DNA of 64,000 nucleotides from Paracentrotus lividus (GCA_940671915.1 CALNVZ010002100.1:10758541-10822540); one strand, 5' to 3'; shown: positions 1 to 15,200, counted from the stretch's first letter. Notes: a model not told the origin generated them from the letters alone. Program-made: numbers and translations.

Positions 1-1173
1 CGAGCAAAAAAAAAAAAAAAAAGGGGGGGAGGTAGTGTTCAAATTTTCTGCCTTCGGCCTCAACAAGAAGTACCATTGGGTATAGGCTAAAAGATTGTTC
101 TTTTACAAGACTTTTTTCCCCTTTTTAATTTTTTTTATCATTATTTATTTATTTTTTATATTTTAATTTTGTGTGTGCAGCGGACCCCTGCTTGCCAGCG
201 GCGGGAGGGGGGTTTCCTTTAACACTCGAACCATCCCCCCCCCCCCCCTCTTAGTTACGTGCCTTGTATTGTCTTTTTTCTTTCCACCCTTCTTTTCATG
301 ATAGTTTTTTCTGTCTCCTCGCCTTCCTCTTCTTCTTCTTCTTTTTTTTTTTTTTTTTTTTTCTCTCTTTTTTTTTTGTAGCGCAAGCTGCTTTATTTGT
401 CCTACGTGATCGCCTGTGCTGTTGTAATGTCAAGTGCCCCACCCCCTCTCTCTCGCGCACGCGATGGGGAATTCCCCAATGTATTCATCGTTTTGTTTGT
501 TGCATGTATAATATCATGTGATGATACCATGAATCGTACGTAAAAATCAGGATGACGCATTTGTTTCAGAATATTTTACATGTGTTTGTTTTAAATTCGT
601 TATATAATTTTTATCTGAAGTAATGATCTATATTAATTATAGTTAGAATTGAATAGAATTGTGCTATTAGTATTTCTGCTATTTGAATAGAAGTCATCTC
701 ATTTCGACATCTTAATAAAAAAATATAGATATTATATGATGTCTAGTGTCTATCCTTTGCAGTTTGCGCAATGTGATGATGGACAATATTTATTCAATTA
801 TGGACCACTGTAACTACTTGTGTTGCACTAACTTATGGAAGGACTCGGATAGTACGATATGCCCTTAGTTCGATGTTGTGCTTCTTCATGTACGATATTG
901 CCCCGCTTTGTCTAGATATGATTAGTGATATATGTAATGCTATGATGTGTCTGAACGTGTGTGGTTAGTATCCGGTTGATAGCTGTTTTATGCCTTATAT
1001 TATTGCATTCGTTAGAAGCTCAATAACTCGGCTTTCCATCGCGATGTCTAGACCCTCGTGCAGTCAGATTCGATAGAATCGACAGTACATATGCTAATGG
1101 TAGTCTACTTGAGAATCTAGAGTTTATTGTTTTCAATTCATAGTTCAATTAAATAGGTTCAGTCACTTCATAG
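1..1173. other. 5' flank or upstream intron with no supported gene
   Basis: AT-rich DNA with long homopolymers: A-run at 7-22, G-run near 23-29, C-run near 236-248 and T-run near 342-362. No convincing ATG exon of EPG5, TATA box or CpG island was found. The missing first exon may lie here or before the window. The open frame over 264-521 is mostly a T-run translated as phenylalanine and is not coding. Confidence 0.5.
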
Positions 1174-1269
1174 TTGTGAAGTGGGATTGGTCCCCGTTTT
1201 CGATCTTGGATCCGCTGTCAAGAGAAACTTCAATCGACGAGTCATCGTTTACTGCTGTTGCAGCCAAAG
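1174..1269 (+). CDS. EPG5: EPG5 exon 1 of this window (N-terminal)
   Basis: Reads ...[17 protein letters not shown]... and ends at a good donor, AAAG|GTATGT. It leaves one base (G) that completes a GAT codon with the first two bases of the next exon. The acceptor (TTCATAG at 1167-1173) is my choice; TAG at 1154-1156 is an alternative. No ATG lies in the frame just upstream, so this is probably an internal exon. The N terminus of EPG5 is poorly conserved, so support is phase and composition. Confidence 0.6.
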
Positions 1270-4200
1270 GTATGTTATATAGCAAACAGTTTTACTGTGA
1301 GCGATGGCAAAAATATTGGACTGCTAATGTAGATTATATGTACATAAAAGTCTGTTGTACACATTCTATTATTGTCCATGTCTGAAATATCTTTTCTGTT
1401 AACAAATCAAATTCCTATATTTTTTTTCGTCTATGAGAAAAAGAGTGTAGTGTCCAAATATAGACGCAGTAGCCTACAACTGCATTTTATGAATGCCTGC
1501 CTTTTGTACATAAAACTCAGTAAGCTAATAAGGTATGCACCAGCAGTCTAGTATATGTACTCGGGGGAAATATAAATCTGACCTACATTGATGTATATAA
1601 AGAGTTGTCAAATGTATGTATTTTCAATTTAAACATGGGATTATAATCTAGTCTGCTTCCACCTACACACAACATGTATTCTTGACTAATATACATAGGT
1701 TCCTGACCACTAATATCAACATACATTGTGTGTCATTTAATTTACCATTTTTCCCCCAATACTGTGAGTGATATACATATTAGTCTTTAAAATTTTAATA
1801 CAGGAAATACTGTTAACTTTCACATAAAGTGTTTGTTTTGAAAGAACTATCAATGTGCAAAAGAATGTACTTGTACAATGCACTTGTACAATGCACTTTC
1901 CAACAAGCAAGTTGTTGGCAGTACTTCTGCATTTCATTTTCTCATTTAGTGTTTCTTTTGATAAAAACACTTATTTCAAGTGCAAAAGAAAATTCATGAA
2001 GATTTAGTTCTCAATGTACATGTACATTCGACAGGAGAATAAATTAGAGGGCTTAATGCCAGAACTATCTATTTCCATTTTTGGCGAAATTTGATTAAGT
2101 CCACAAAATTTCTGTATGCACATATGTGTGTGTGTGTGTGTGTGTGTGTTTGCCAGAAGTCCTCACATGAACATCTGGCACACAAATGTATTCAAATATA
2201 GAAATTTTGCAGATTAAAAAAAAAGACATACAGTTCTGGCTTTCAGCCCTTGAAATAGTGTTTCTGTGTTTAAGGAAAAAGACACATAATTAAATTCAGG
2301 AGTGAGATTGTGGAAGTTGTACTTAACATGATAGTGGGGAGACAACCCAAGATTCTTCTTGCGCACATTGCAGATGGAATAGGAATTCAGTACTTCTGGT
2401 ATTTTAATATGAAAGCCTTGTAATTGTTTGTAATATTTTCATTTGTAAAAGTCTATGTATTCATGGCGAACATCTATACATACCAGTACACATTCTGCCA
2501 TGCTGTTCTGGAATTTACAAATGAAAATGATATCAAAATGTACAACCTTTAATTTTAATAAATAATGTAATTTACATTCAATCAAGAACAGTATTTCAAA
2601 ATGTTTTTCTTTTCTTGAAAGATGAAACAACTTCATCAGATACCGACCAGGCATCAGCCCCACCAGCTGCCGATGTTCTAACCCCTGAGGCCACGGCGCC
2701 GCCTTCAGATACAGCAATCTTTGATCCCCTAAGCAGCAACCTGATCCAGCAGGCTACACAGGATGAAGCAACTAATCTTCAGCAACCTCAACATAGCACA
2801 GAATCACAGCTAGATGATGCCGTAATGGCATCTGCCCCTCTCATAGCAGTGGCTCCCGAAGAGGATCCACTTTTCATCTCTGGCTCAGGGCATCTTGGAG
2901 AAAGAGTGGTAGAGACAGGAAGGTCTGAGGGAGGGTTGGAGGGGAGGAAAGAGGCGACAAGCTCTGAGGTGCGAAAGAATCTCTCCTCAAGGACGAGAGC
3001 AGCAGCATGGCCGACAGAGTCTATGCAACCTATGAGCCAACAGGAGCTACAGTATTACTACTACAATAGCATGCTCACAAACCAAGATGCATTTGTAGAG
3101 GATTTTGTTAAGGTAAGAAATTCTGTCACTGTTTTAATTCTTGGTTTTATATGTTCCACTTTTGGTTTCATACACAGAATAAAAAAATAAAAAAAAGTGT
3201 GTTGTTAGGAAACAAGAGAAACATATTCCTGTTCTATTTATTTCTTACAAATTACCCTTTTCATTTGATAATGTATGTACTTTTTTCATGTGTTTGAATT
3301 TTTTAATTTATTGTTTGAATAATATTCGTTTTCAAGTTTATTTGTTAGATTAATTCTAGTTTTAACCTTCTGTCAAATCATAGTACAAATGATTTCTTCT
3401 ATGATTTCACCTGCTAGCAAAATTGTAATACGTCATACATACTCATTACTAGCATGCCATATTTTTTTTTTCTTTTTCAAACGATAAATTTATGTTATAG
3501 ACTCTTCTTATCATACGACAGAGTAACTACATTGATAGCATGAGTTCTATGACCTAGTGAATAACTACCTACGAGCTAGACTGAATGTGGCATGATACAA
3601 GCTGAGATCAAAGGACAAAGAGAGGATTACATGGACAATGTGGAACAGATTTGGAGCTTTACTCAAAAAGCATTCCAGTCAAGGTAAGAATGAAAGCATT
3701 CTTTTATCAAACAATGTGATAATGTAGGTCGGGTAACGGCAACCAAAGGTTTTCGGGACCTTTGATATAATAACAAGTTTTATCATGATACAACCATATT
3801 ATAATATAGCATCTGTCATGTGGTCTCAGGTATAGACGAATTTGGTTTGGGTGATCATGGTGGCAGCCATTGGTGGGGGTGGGGGGGGGGGCTTTCAATG
3901 TACTACGCATACTCCTTGTGTGCGCATGTATGCGTAACAAAGGAAAAAATGTACAAACGCGCAGACATACGTGCACATTCGTAGCCCCAGCTATATGGCG
4001 GACACGTAGAGGGCTCACTTCCATGAAATGCTTCCGATTTGTGTATAGTTTGTAACTGTAAGCATATACCAAGTCCTCCAATAGTGCATATTGCATAGTC
4101 TAAATCTATAAGACTGTGATGGGCTATCAGGCACAGATCCAGCGATTGTTCTTTCAAAAGATTGTGCAGGCCCAATTCTCTGGGGACAATAACAGCTCTA

Positions 4201-6244
4201 TTATGTGGGGTCATGGACCAATCCTTTCAATTGTATGACTTAAGGCTGGATCTGTTACTGGGCCATGTACTGTAGCAGCTCCTGACAAATTTAGACACAA
4301 ACTCTGGGTAGCAGTCTAGTCTCTTTAAAATCATGTCTCTGTGTCACTGTGAATTGCCTAAGGTGCTTTTTTGCCGAGATTCTCTAGATTATCTCAAAGT
4401 TACCAGTGTTAAACAACTGAGTAGCAATGACAAAAGGGTTCTCATGTAACCAGAAAAGTGGGTTTATAATACCTTTACTACAGAAACGCAGGAATCGCAG
4501 AAATTGACCAACGACCTGTGCATTCATTGTACATGCAACGCAGGCTACATTGATGGCACGTGCCCCGTAGCCTACGACGAGTTGTGACCGCCGCATAACA
4601 TGAATGATTGTTTTTCTCCTAAAACTTAAAACACTACAGGGTCAGTGTCAAGATGATGTCACTGTCAAGTCTGTCCACACGTTCAAGACCGTTGAATACC
4701 ATGAAGAGAAGCTAAAAGCCGCAGAGCACGCCCTCTCTCAGCTGCGTATTCACGTCCATGGAACATACGCACTGGTCACGTATACAGCACAGCTATCACG
4801 CCTTCAGATAGAGGTCTACATCTACCAGCTGTTCAATCGTTCACAGCTCTTCAGGGAAATAGATGACAACATGCCTGTTACAGGTAAATTATGGTCCTTG
4901 CAAGTTTTTCTTGGTATCATGAAGAAATGTCAATTGTTATAATGTTGTTTTTACGCATTTTTGTATTATTGAATGTGTGTTCCGTGTAATTTTGACAGTA
5001 GTGGCTATCTGTACCCTGTTGTAAAACAAAAAGCTTTGAAAAGATTAACTGTTCAAATAGTACTAAATGGCATACCGTAATAACCTCAAATACTGTGTAT
5101 CCAATAGTGAAATTGAAGGGTTGTAATATAAGTCACCTTAGTGTACTTTACATGTACATAGGTTAGAAGAGCATATAAGGGTTATGCATTTTACTTTCTA
5201 CATTTATCAATGAAGTAAATAGGTAAAATTCTCAAAATATATTCATTATTCGTATGAAATAAAGATCTTAGATCATTCTCGTACCAGCAGAAATTTACTG
5301 ACATATTAGTTCAGTATATTCTTCTGATATTCTGTATTTTTTGTTATTTTGGCGCGATTAATTTTTCGCACTTGGAGGCCTCAAAACAAATTTGCTGGTT
5401 CTTAAATTCGCTCTGGATATATGTAGAAACGCAATTTACCCTATTCCAAGCATGCGTAGGAAAGCATGCTCTTATATTCGCGTGTTTTTAAATTCGTGCC
5501 TTACGATCTTTGCGCGAAATCCGCGAAAATAAATATAGCATGAATATTTCCACGATTACATTAATGCAAGAAACTGTGCTTATTAATGGCAAGACATTTG
5601 ATAGATTTGTAATAAATATATCATAAAGTAATGATATTTATTTCTGTTTTGTGTTCCCAGCACATCTGATGAATCTCAATTCTGCTGAAGCCCAAGCTGA
5701 TATCAATAAGTTGAAGCAGTGTATCTCAGTTCTCTTTGCATTCCAGCGCAGACCAATCACAGATTCAGAGTTCGTTGAACTATCCAGGACCTGGCTTCAA
5801 TGGATGGTAAGTGGTGAATGCTTAAAGACACCAGTGGGGTGTTTCACAAAGAGTTAGTAGACTTAAAGTCGCATTTAACTTCTATGCGCATCCTGTAATA
5901 TAACATGCAATCTAACTGATAAACTTCTCTTTGGTGCGCATCATCTGGGCATGATCTGACCAATGAGGTGATGCGTAATATGCCCACGCAATTAGGGATT
6001 TAAGTGCGATTTTTAAGTCTACTTTAATAACTCTTTGTGAAACACCCCCAGGATGCAAAACGAAGGGTTGTTTTTAAAAATTTTCAATGAAAAAAGTTTC
6101 ATGTTTTGGTCCTGAGTTTATATTGAGTTTCATTGAAAGTTTTAAGTATAGAGATGTGAGTGGTACAATTTACTAATAATTTAAGCACATGTTTGTGCAG
6201 GGGATGACTTTAGCACTGGCTAACAGTAGTGACATCTATGAAGG

Positions 6245-6285
<41 letters not shown>

Positions 6286-9200
6286 TTTTTTTAAATTTAC
6301 CAATTCAGCCCTGCAGCTATACAAATCAATTTGAACATCTGTCATTGTAAATGGTTAAGACTCCTGTTTGCAGTGTCTTTTTTTTTTTTTTTTTTTACTG
6401 GGCTTCAAATATATTTCATTTAAATAAACTTTGCAATGGAATCCTGGTTTCATGGGGGGGGGGGAAGCATAAGGCATTTGCTGATCCTATTTAAAGTCTT
6501 GGAATAATTGTCCTGAATATCCTGCCCAATGGTTGATAAAAGTATAATTATCTCAAGATCTACCCATTTTCTTAAAAATTGATTAAGATATTTTTTCTTC
6601 ACCCCCAGATATCAGTGTTATTAAGAGTGGCAACTCTGGAGGAGCATCTGTTTATCTTCAATCATCTCTTAAGATGTCCTCCTGGTATCGGTGAATGGGC
6701 TTCTACATTCCTACAGGTAATAATATCATCTTTTTATTCATTCATCTCTTAAGATGTCCTTCTGGTATCGGTAAATGGGCTTCTACATTCATACAGGTAA
6801 TAATACCATCTTATTATTCAATCATCTCTTAAGATGTCCTCCTGGTATCGGTGAATGGGCTTCTACATTCATACAGGTAATAATACCATCTTATTATTCA
6901 ATCATCTCTTAAGATGTCCTCCTGGTATCGGTGAGTGGCTTTTACATTCCTACGGGTAATAATATCATCTTATTATTCATTCATCTCTTAAGATGTCCTC
7001 CTGGTATCGGTGAATGGGCTTCTACATTCATACAGGTAATAATATCATCTTATTATTCAATCATCTCTTAAGATGTACTCCTGGTGTCGGTGAATGGGCT
7101 TCTACATTCCTACAGGTAATAATATCATCTTATTATTCAATCATCTCTTAAGATGTCCTCCTGGTATCGGTGAATGGGCTTCTACATTCCTACAGGTAAT
7201 AATATCATCTTATCATTCATTCATCTCTTAAGATGTCCTCCTGGTATCGGTGAATGGGCTTCTACATTCATACAGGTAATAATATCATCTTATTATTCAA
7301 TCATCTCTTAAGATGTACTCCTGGTGTCGGTGAATGGGCTTCTACATTCCTACAGGTAATAATATCATATTATTATTCATTCATCTCTTAAGATGTCCTC
7401 CTGGTATCGGTGAATGGGCTTTTACATTCATACAGGTAATAATATCATATTATTATTCATTCATCTCTTAACCCTAAAAGGCCTGGGGGGCGGATTCCGC
7501 CCCCCCTCGACGTTTCGCCCAAGATCTTGGTAACGCATAAAGCTGTCGCCACGCTGTTTCATGACTTCTTTCTTTCAAGTCTCGCGCAACTTTGAAGACC
7601 AAATTTGCGACGTCCAAGTACGCGGTCCTTAAGTTACACAACATTTTGTACATGCTCGTCAGACCGAAAATTGCTCATAACGTGATTTTGTGTATAAATC
7701 CAATACAAATGTATTTACTCATAAATGTATGATTATTTTTGCTTTTACTGCTTCAAATTAATTAGTTTTTGGTTCTTTGTGGTCGTGATAATGTCGCCGC
7801 CAATTCCCATTGAAAAAACAATAGAAAACAAAAAGTAAAAAAGCAAAGAAATACATAAGAAATTAATAGAACAATGAAACACATAAGAAATGAAATTTGA
7901 TACAGAATTTTTTTAAAAGTCCATTTCATCAGAATCTCACAAAGAGCTTATAAATAAAAAATTAGCAAATTTGGAGCATCATTTAATGAATTAGAGCAAT
8001 GTGTAAATTTATGCATAAATTAGCATAATTAATTAATACCGATAAATTTTCAGAACATTTGACGATGTAATTTTGGAGATTACGTCCTATGTGACGCGCG
8101 TGGCGATTTTTGTCGCGATCGCGCGGTCGACAGCCGAGATCTCAGGGGGGGGGCAGCCCCCCCGTCATGAGATGACCAAAAAACCCCAGGCCTTTTAGGG
8201 TTAAGATGTCTTCCTGGTATCGGTGAATGGGCTTCTATATTCCTACAGGTAATAATATCATCTTATTATTCATTCATCTCTTAAGATGTCCTCCTGGTAT
8301 CGGTGAATGGGCTTCTACATTCATACAGGTAATAATATCATCTTATTATTCATTCATCTCTTAAGATGTCCTCCTGGTATCGGTGAATGGGCTTCTACAT
8401 TCGTACAGGTATTAAGATGCATAATGTTTGTCCAAAAGAGATCAACAGTGACTGTCACACTTTGTTAAGACTTTGCTCTTCTTTTCTCTTCTGGCACCTC
8501 ATAATCAAGGCATTCTTAAGTCATGCATACCTCTACTCATAGCGTGGTGAAATATCTCCACATCTTGGTGGAATACCCACTGGTTATTAATCTTTCAAGT
8601 CTGTTTTGTCACACAACAGTAGCGGACGCAGCCTGACGTCACACAATAAAAGTATCGGGGCCCATGCGTAAACATAATAAAGCCACTATTTCCCCAGAAT
8701 GTATTCAATTCGGATATCTTGGATCCGCGCCTGCATAATGCATGCATACTCCTGAACCTTGTCCTCTGTATATACATTTATGTCTCAAGGAGACTTCAAA
8801 ATATTAATTGTATCTTCAACACAAATTAGATATTCCAGTTCATAATCATCAGTAGAATTGATTCTTTGATTTCAAATTAAGCATTCAAGAATGTGTTGTT
8901 TTTTAATTGATGTGATTCAAGTATAGATATTTCCTTGTGATAATTGACTAAATCACAATTATGTATTTTGATACCAGGGGGGTGATTCAGTAATGGCTAA
9001 AAATCAATCCAAACTGGGATAAAATCAATTTTAGGATCAATAGCCAACTTACAGTTCCATAGGTCCTTAGTTGGGATTGATTTTGGTGAATCATCCCCAG
9101 GGTTTTTATCACCATAAGTTTTTGAAATAGAAATTTCATTAACCCGTTGTATACTAAGCCCGCATATATGCGGGCTGAAGAAACATAGAACATCCCTTTT

Positions 9201-12200
9201 GTCTACCGTTTATTTCACTCATAGTTGCATAAACATAATAAAGACCTTATATAATTTAAATTATCTGACATTGATCTATGTAAAGCTATCTTTGTTTTAC
9301 CTTTAAGTGAAAAGAATTTCTTGCAAACATGCTTGACAACCACGATTCATTCGGCTTTGTAAAAAGTTCTCAGTATACAACGGGTTAAAACCTGCTTGAG
9401 GGAGCAGCTATTTACAAAGACCATCTTCACCTAAAACTTTGTTTACGTCTCCCTTGATCAATGTTGTACAGGGGCTGCTGAGTGCTTTTGAAAGTGGGGC
9501 TAGGGGTGCTGAATATGCAAAAATCACAATTATGTTGTCATTTTCATGTTATTGTACAATTTTACTGGAGAAAAAAGGGCCCCTGTTGTATGTACCAGGT
9601 AGGTTTTGACTGTCATGCATTAATTTCTATCTACATCGTCCTACAGATCTCGTCTCCAGTGCCCATTCAGGAATCACCTCGAGGCACCCAACTCCTAAAC
9701 ATGGAGGATGCATCCGGCTCAGGTCAAGGGTCACATGGATTCTGGGCTAGTCCATTGTTGGATCACTTTGTTAATATGCTGGCAACGCTCATGGCTCCAG
9801 TCAGGTCAGTTCATTCTTTAAGTTTATTAATAATCAAATTAGGTCCAGGGTCACATGGATTCTGGGCTAGTCCATTGTTGGATCACTTTGTTAATATGCT
9901 GGCAACGCTCATGGCTCCAGTCAGGTCAGTTCCTCCTTTAAGCTTATTAATAATCAAATTAGGTCAAGGTTCACATGGATTCTGGGCTAGTCCATTGTTG
10001 GATCACTTTGTTAATATGCTTGCAACCATCATGGCTCCAGCCAGTTCTGTTCCCTCTTTAAGCTTAGAAATAATAAAACTTCAAACCAAATGATTTTCAA
10101 TCAAATAATGTCAATTCAGGGTACATGTCTTATCATATTTTGCATGATATTGACTCTATATCCTGACAACTAACAAATTGATAAACAGCAACACTTCAAC
10201 TACCCCTCCCCTGGGGGGGGGGGGGGGGCATTTCATCAAAGGACTTGTCGAACGTTTTATCCGACAAATTTTCTCTCAGCCAATCAGATGCAAGCATTAC
10301 AGTAGCTTATAACAGTTTGTCGGATAAAACGTCCAACAAGTCCTTTGATGAAATGCCCCCCTGGACTATTATCCCAAGGACAATCACCCCAAAGAAAAAC
10401 TACCCACTATGACCACTACCCCTGAGTTTGAGGTGAGGGTTACAGGTACTTGTCATGGGGGTAATTGTCCTGAGTGGTGTTTCACCAGTATAGTTGTTCT
10501 TAAAGCTCATCTATAGTTTTGGGAGAAAAGATTTTTTGTTTAACTTCAATAGCAGAATGTTTTGAATGAATACCTCAATTAACCACTGTGTACAAAAGGA
10601 TCCACTCTAACACCTGAATTTAGCAACAAAACTGTGTAAATGTATCTATTGACGGGCCAAAATAGAACTGACCTTACTAGGAGAATGACACCATGCAGCG
10701 ATTTGTGTGCGAAGTATATGCTATTGATACACAGACAGATACACACACAATTCACTCACGCTATACCAATCAGCTGTTGGTAGGCATGCCCAGAGCTCTG
10801 GGGTGAGAGTGAAGGAAGTATGGCCTCACTTTGATGAACATCTCCCCATGTCCATGCTAACTACCGGTATTTCATATCATGGAAATACATGCATGGATTT
10901 GATTAATATCCTTTGCCCATTTATTAATATGCCCTTTGAACAATATGAGGACAAGTTGAGCTGTAAGTTGTAAAAATTCAATATTCTTTACCACAACTGT
11001 ATACTTAGCCTTAAACTGACCAATGACTTGGTGAAAGACCACCGTGGAAGTAGACGTGCTTGGGGGTTGTTGTAAAGGGGAGGGGTGGGAGGGGTGTAAT
11101 TATCCTTCATGCACGTATATACATGTATGTTCTAGCGGATAGTTCTCCTAGTGGGTGGTGGTTCTCAATTCCTGTGACTGGTTTTGGTCTCGTCAGTGGG
11201 GATTTGACACTCACAGAAAGGTCGTTCCTCCAATTACTTGTTATTGGTCATGCTTTCTTCATTGGTCTGTTCTAGGTACCGTGAAGAGTTCTTGGCCAAA
11301 ATGAAGGTGGTTTCCTCCAATCCATTCTCCTCTAGAGGAAGTGATCCTACCATGAGTTTGATCTTACCGAGCCGATGATGTCCATGGGAAGATTGGATGA
11401 GACAAGGATATTGGTAAGAATGAAGGGATGAGTTAGAGCCATACCAGCCAGTAATTCTCTTCCAACCTTGGAACAGGAATCCCTTGTGTACTTGTTCAGA
11501 TACGCCAGCTGATAAAAAAAGGGTACAATTTTGCAGAAGATGTCTTAAAACTTTTAGGGAATTCAACACTTTGAACAAGTTGAATTGTTGGAAAACAGAC
11601 AAATAACATGAGCGACAATTTTTAAAAATCTTGGAAAAATAATACAATGCACATGTAAGACCATTCTGAATACAGAATGACAGTCACTCTATTCCAATAG
11701 GGAAAAATTAGATGGATGCTAACAGTCCACCTTAGTACAAAAAGGGGTCAAGGCCAACAAGCAAGCAACAAAACAAAACAAAACAAAAAACTGCATGGGC
11801 AAATACGCAACTACACAGATCTATAAATAAACAAACAGGTTGTCACAAGGCTGACATGACTGCTTTACAAGATAAATATTTTTGAAAGATGTAATGTTTA
11901 TTTTGTAATTTATTGTCAATGATTGTATTTGTTACTTAGAATAGACGATTGCTCACCTCATAAACCTCATTGGTAATAGTCACAACAAGTCAGTTTCTTT
12001 GTTGCTTCTAGCACTGGCCATGTTAGCAAAGGTCGTCAGGAGGTATATGACCTCTGACATTGGCATGTTCAGGAGCTTGTTTCCAAAATGAGCCTTCTTC
12101 GTAGAATCTGGAGATAAAGGATATATCAAAGTGTTCAATTTTTGTGGGAAAGTTGATATAGAAGTTTAAAAAAATCTTATTTCAATTCCACAAATGAATT

Positions 12201-15200
12201 GTCACATGAAAACATTATCACTGGGGTTTAAATTTATTGTTATATGTTATGAAGAGACGATCAATAAGGCTTTGGGAAGATATACACTTTATTAAAAAAA
12301 AATTAGCATCATCAAAATTGTGCCATGAAAAGAGATAACATCATATATTCAAACATTCAGAGCTTTAGTACAGAATGGAGTTGACAAAAAACTTCATGCA
12401 TCACTGATCATCAGCGAAACGGAGCAACGGCTGACTCCTACAGCACGCAATAAGTGAAAACAAACATGTTTAATAATATTATGGAAATGCAAGCATTAAT
12501 TTAAAACAAAGATCACTCTATTTATTTTAAACAAAGATGACTTAATTCCTGGTCCATTCTCCTGATTAAAATGTCATATGAAAGGGAAGAAAATAAATTT
12601 GTTAGAAATGTAACATCCCTTTTTGCAATTCAGATACTGTCTGACAAATCACTTTCAAATTGATTTTACTCACCCATGTGTGAAATACGCATCTTGTGAA
12701 TTGCATCAAATGAAAGAGGATCCAAGCTTTTACCATATGTATCATTTATAAATCATAATTGCGATTAAGTTATGATAAAACATTTACAATTCTCTGTTAA
12801 GTTATTCTGGGAAGCACTTTACATAAATACCTGACAAGTCCCACTTGTATTCATCAAGTTTGGCTCTGGTTCTCACACTGATAGATGCTGTAGAGCTAAC
12901 CTCTCCTTTATCAGAGTGATGTAGAAACCATAGTAACCGCCACATCATATGAGGGAGAGGCAGGAGTATGGCATATCAGCTAAGAACTGCCAAGTACCAA
13001 GTCTACAAGAACAAGAGATAATTTCAGAGTGTTCGTAAGATCACATCATATGAGGAGAGAGGCAGGAGTATGGCATATCAGCTAAGAACTGCCAAGTACC
13101 AAGTCTACAAGAACAAGAGATAATTTCAGAGTATTCATAAGATCACATCATATGAGGAGAGGGGCAGGAGTTTGGCATATGAGCTAAGAACTGCCATGTA
13201 CCAAGTCTACAAGAACAAGAGATAATTTCAGAGTATTTATAAGATCACATCATATGAGGAGAGAGGCAGGAGTACGGCATATCAGCTAAGAACTGCCATG
13301 TACCAAGTTTACAGCAATGATACCTGTAAGTAATTTAGAGTACGGTAGTTATAAATATGGCATATCAGCTAAGAAATGCCACATACTGAGTCTACAAGAA
13401 CAACAGATAATTCAGAGTAGTGTTATAAAGTTACATAATATTAGGGTAAATTGCATAGAGAATGGCAAATCAGCCGAAAATTCACAAGTCTGTCTCACAC
13501 AAAAAGTATAGAAGTAATAACAAATGTATTGTCAATCCTCAGTTATCTAAGAATGTCTTCAACAAATTTAATTGGTATCTAACATCTTACATCTCCATAA
13601 AATTGAAAAAATACTGCAGTGATTTTGGTAGTCATTTTGTGCAAATAACATTTTCTTAAAACAAAGTTTACTTTCAAAATTTCCTCCAAGGTCCTTTTTC
13701 TATATTTCTACGTGCTCTCATAATTGCTGCTTTCCAGTACTTCATTACTGGTCCTACATGTATAATACCTTGGGGCACTCATGATACACTGCACAGCCCT
13801 GAAGAACATCTCATCAACTTCCAGCTGAATCTTCTGCAGAGTGATTTGTTTCTGAGGGTCTGAGCCAGGTAGGACAGTATCCTCAGAGTCTTTGCAACCT
13901 TCTACCCTCCATGTCTTATAGTTGGTCCAATGTATTAGCTACATACTGAACAGTTTGTCTGAAAATAAAGAAGAGATATAAAACATTTAAGAGATTAGGT
14001 GCAAACTTTAACTCCTGCAAGGTGATTTGTTTCTGAGGATCTGAGCCAGGTAGGACAGTATCCTCAGAGTCTTTGCAGCCCTCTACCCTCCATGTCTTAT
14101 AGTTGGTCCAATGATCAGCTACATACTGAACAGTGTGCTGAAAATAAAGAAGAGATATACAAATATTTAAGAGATTAGGTGCAATCTGAGTCTCCTGCAA
14201 GGTGATTTGTTTCTGAGGATCTGAGCCAGGTAGGATAGTATCTTTAGAGTCTTTGCAACCTTCTACCCTCCATGTCTTATAGTTGGTCCAATGATTAGCT
14301 ACATACTGTACAGTGTGTCTGAAAATAAAGAAGAGATATAAAAACATTTCAGATATAAGGTGCAATCTGAATCTTCTGAAGTGTGATTATTTTTGAGGGT
14401 CTCAAACAAGCAGGATGGTGTCCTCTGGATTTCTGAATCTCTAGCCTCCATATCTTATATCTGGTCCAATGGTTATATAATGATAATAATCCAGGGGTGT
14501 TTCACCAAGTCGTTCATAATGTTAAAAGCAACTATACAAACAAAATTTTGATTAGTTCTTGTGTAAATGATTGAGAATTCGAATAGGATGACACAAGAAC
14601 ATGTCATTCATTTTATATTAAATTCATTTAAACTATAAACATATAGAAGTTTGTTTGTAAAACAACCACACCATTTATAATTCACCTCCTCTAAGATACA
14701 ATACTCAGAGACACGTGTACAATGCATGCACTTATATTTGTTATAAATGATATTTGCTGGACAAAGGAACATAAAATAGACAGAAACCCACCCTTATAAG
14801 TCTGCCGATTCTCTTGACAATTGCCGATATCTGATCGATTGAATGTCTGTAGACCAGTATGAAAGATATGTATAAGCTGGAGCAGAATGCTACAGTTTCA
14901 GCATATCTTGACTCTCAACCTTCTCAATGTTGTAGCCTCTATCAGCTGAAAGGGAAAAACATTTCACTTTGTTCATAAAACTTTTAGAAAGGAAAGTAAG
15001 TTCAAATATAGGTTATTAGATTATATTAATGTTTAATCTTTAACTATATATATTCTTGTCTAATGCATTGCCTAAATTTTAAGGTTAACTTGAATAATTT
15101 TCTATACTTCACACTATAAGCCATCCAAACAGGCTTCATTTCCCACTCCCAAGTTTTCTTTGTGCTGTTACACAGAAATACTTCAGAAAATGTCCTTTGT

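Noticed and set aside
264-521. Open frame with a phenylalanine run and a hydrophobic look
   Set aside because: It is mostly a T homopolymer in translation; no conserved motif or splice support.
9482-10093. A single 203-codon protein with three internal repeats
   Set aside because: It is exon 7 plus duplicated copies read through introns; upstream residues are intronic. Kept only as a possible alternative-donor isoform.
13916-14365. Reverse-strand protein repeating [16 protein letters not shown]
   Set aside because: It is the reversed copy of the exon 11 array in the inverted arm, not a separate repeat protein.
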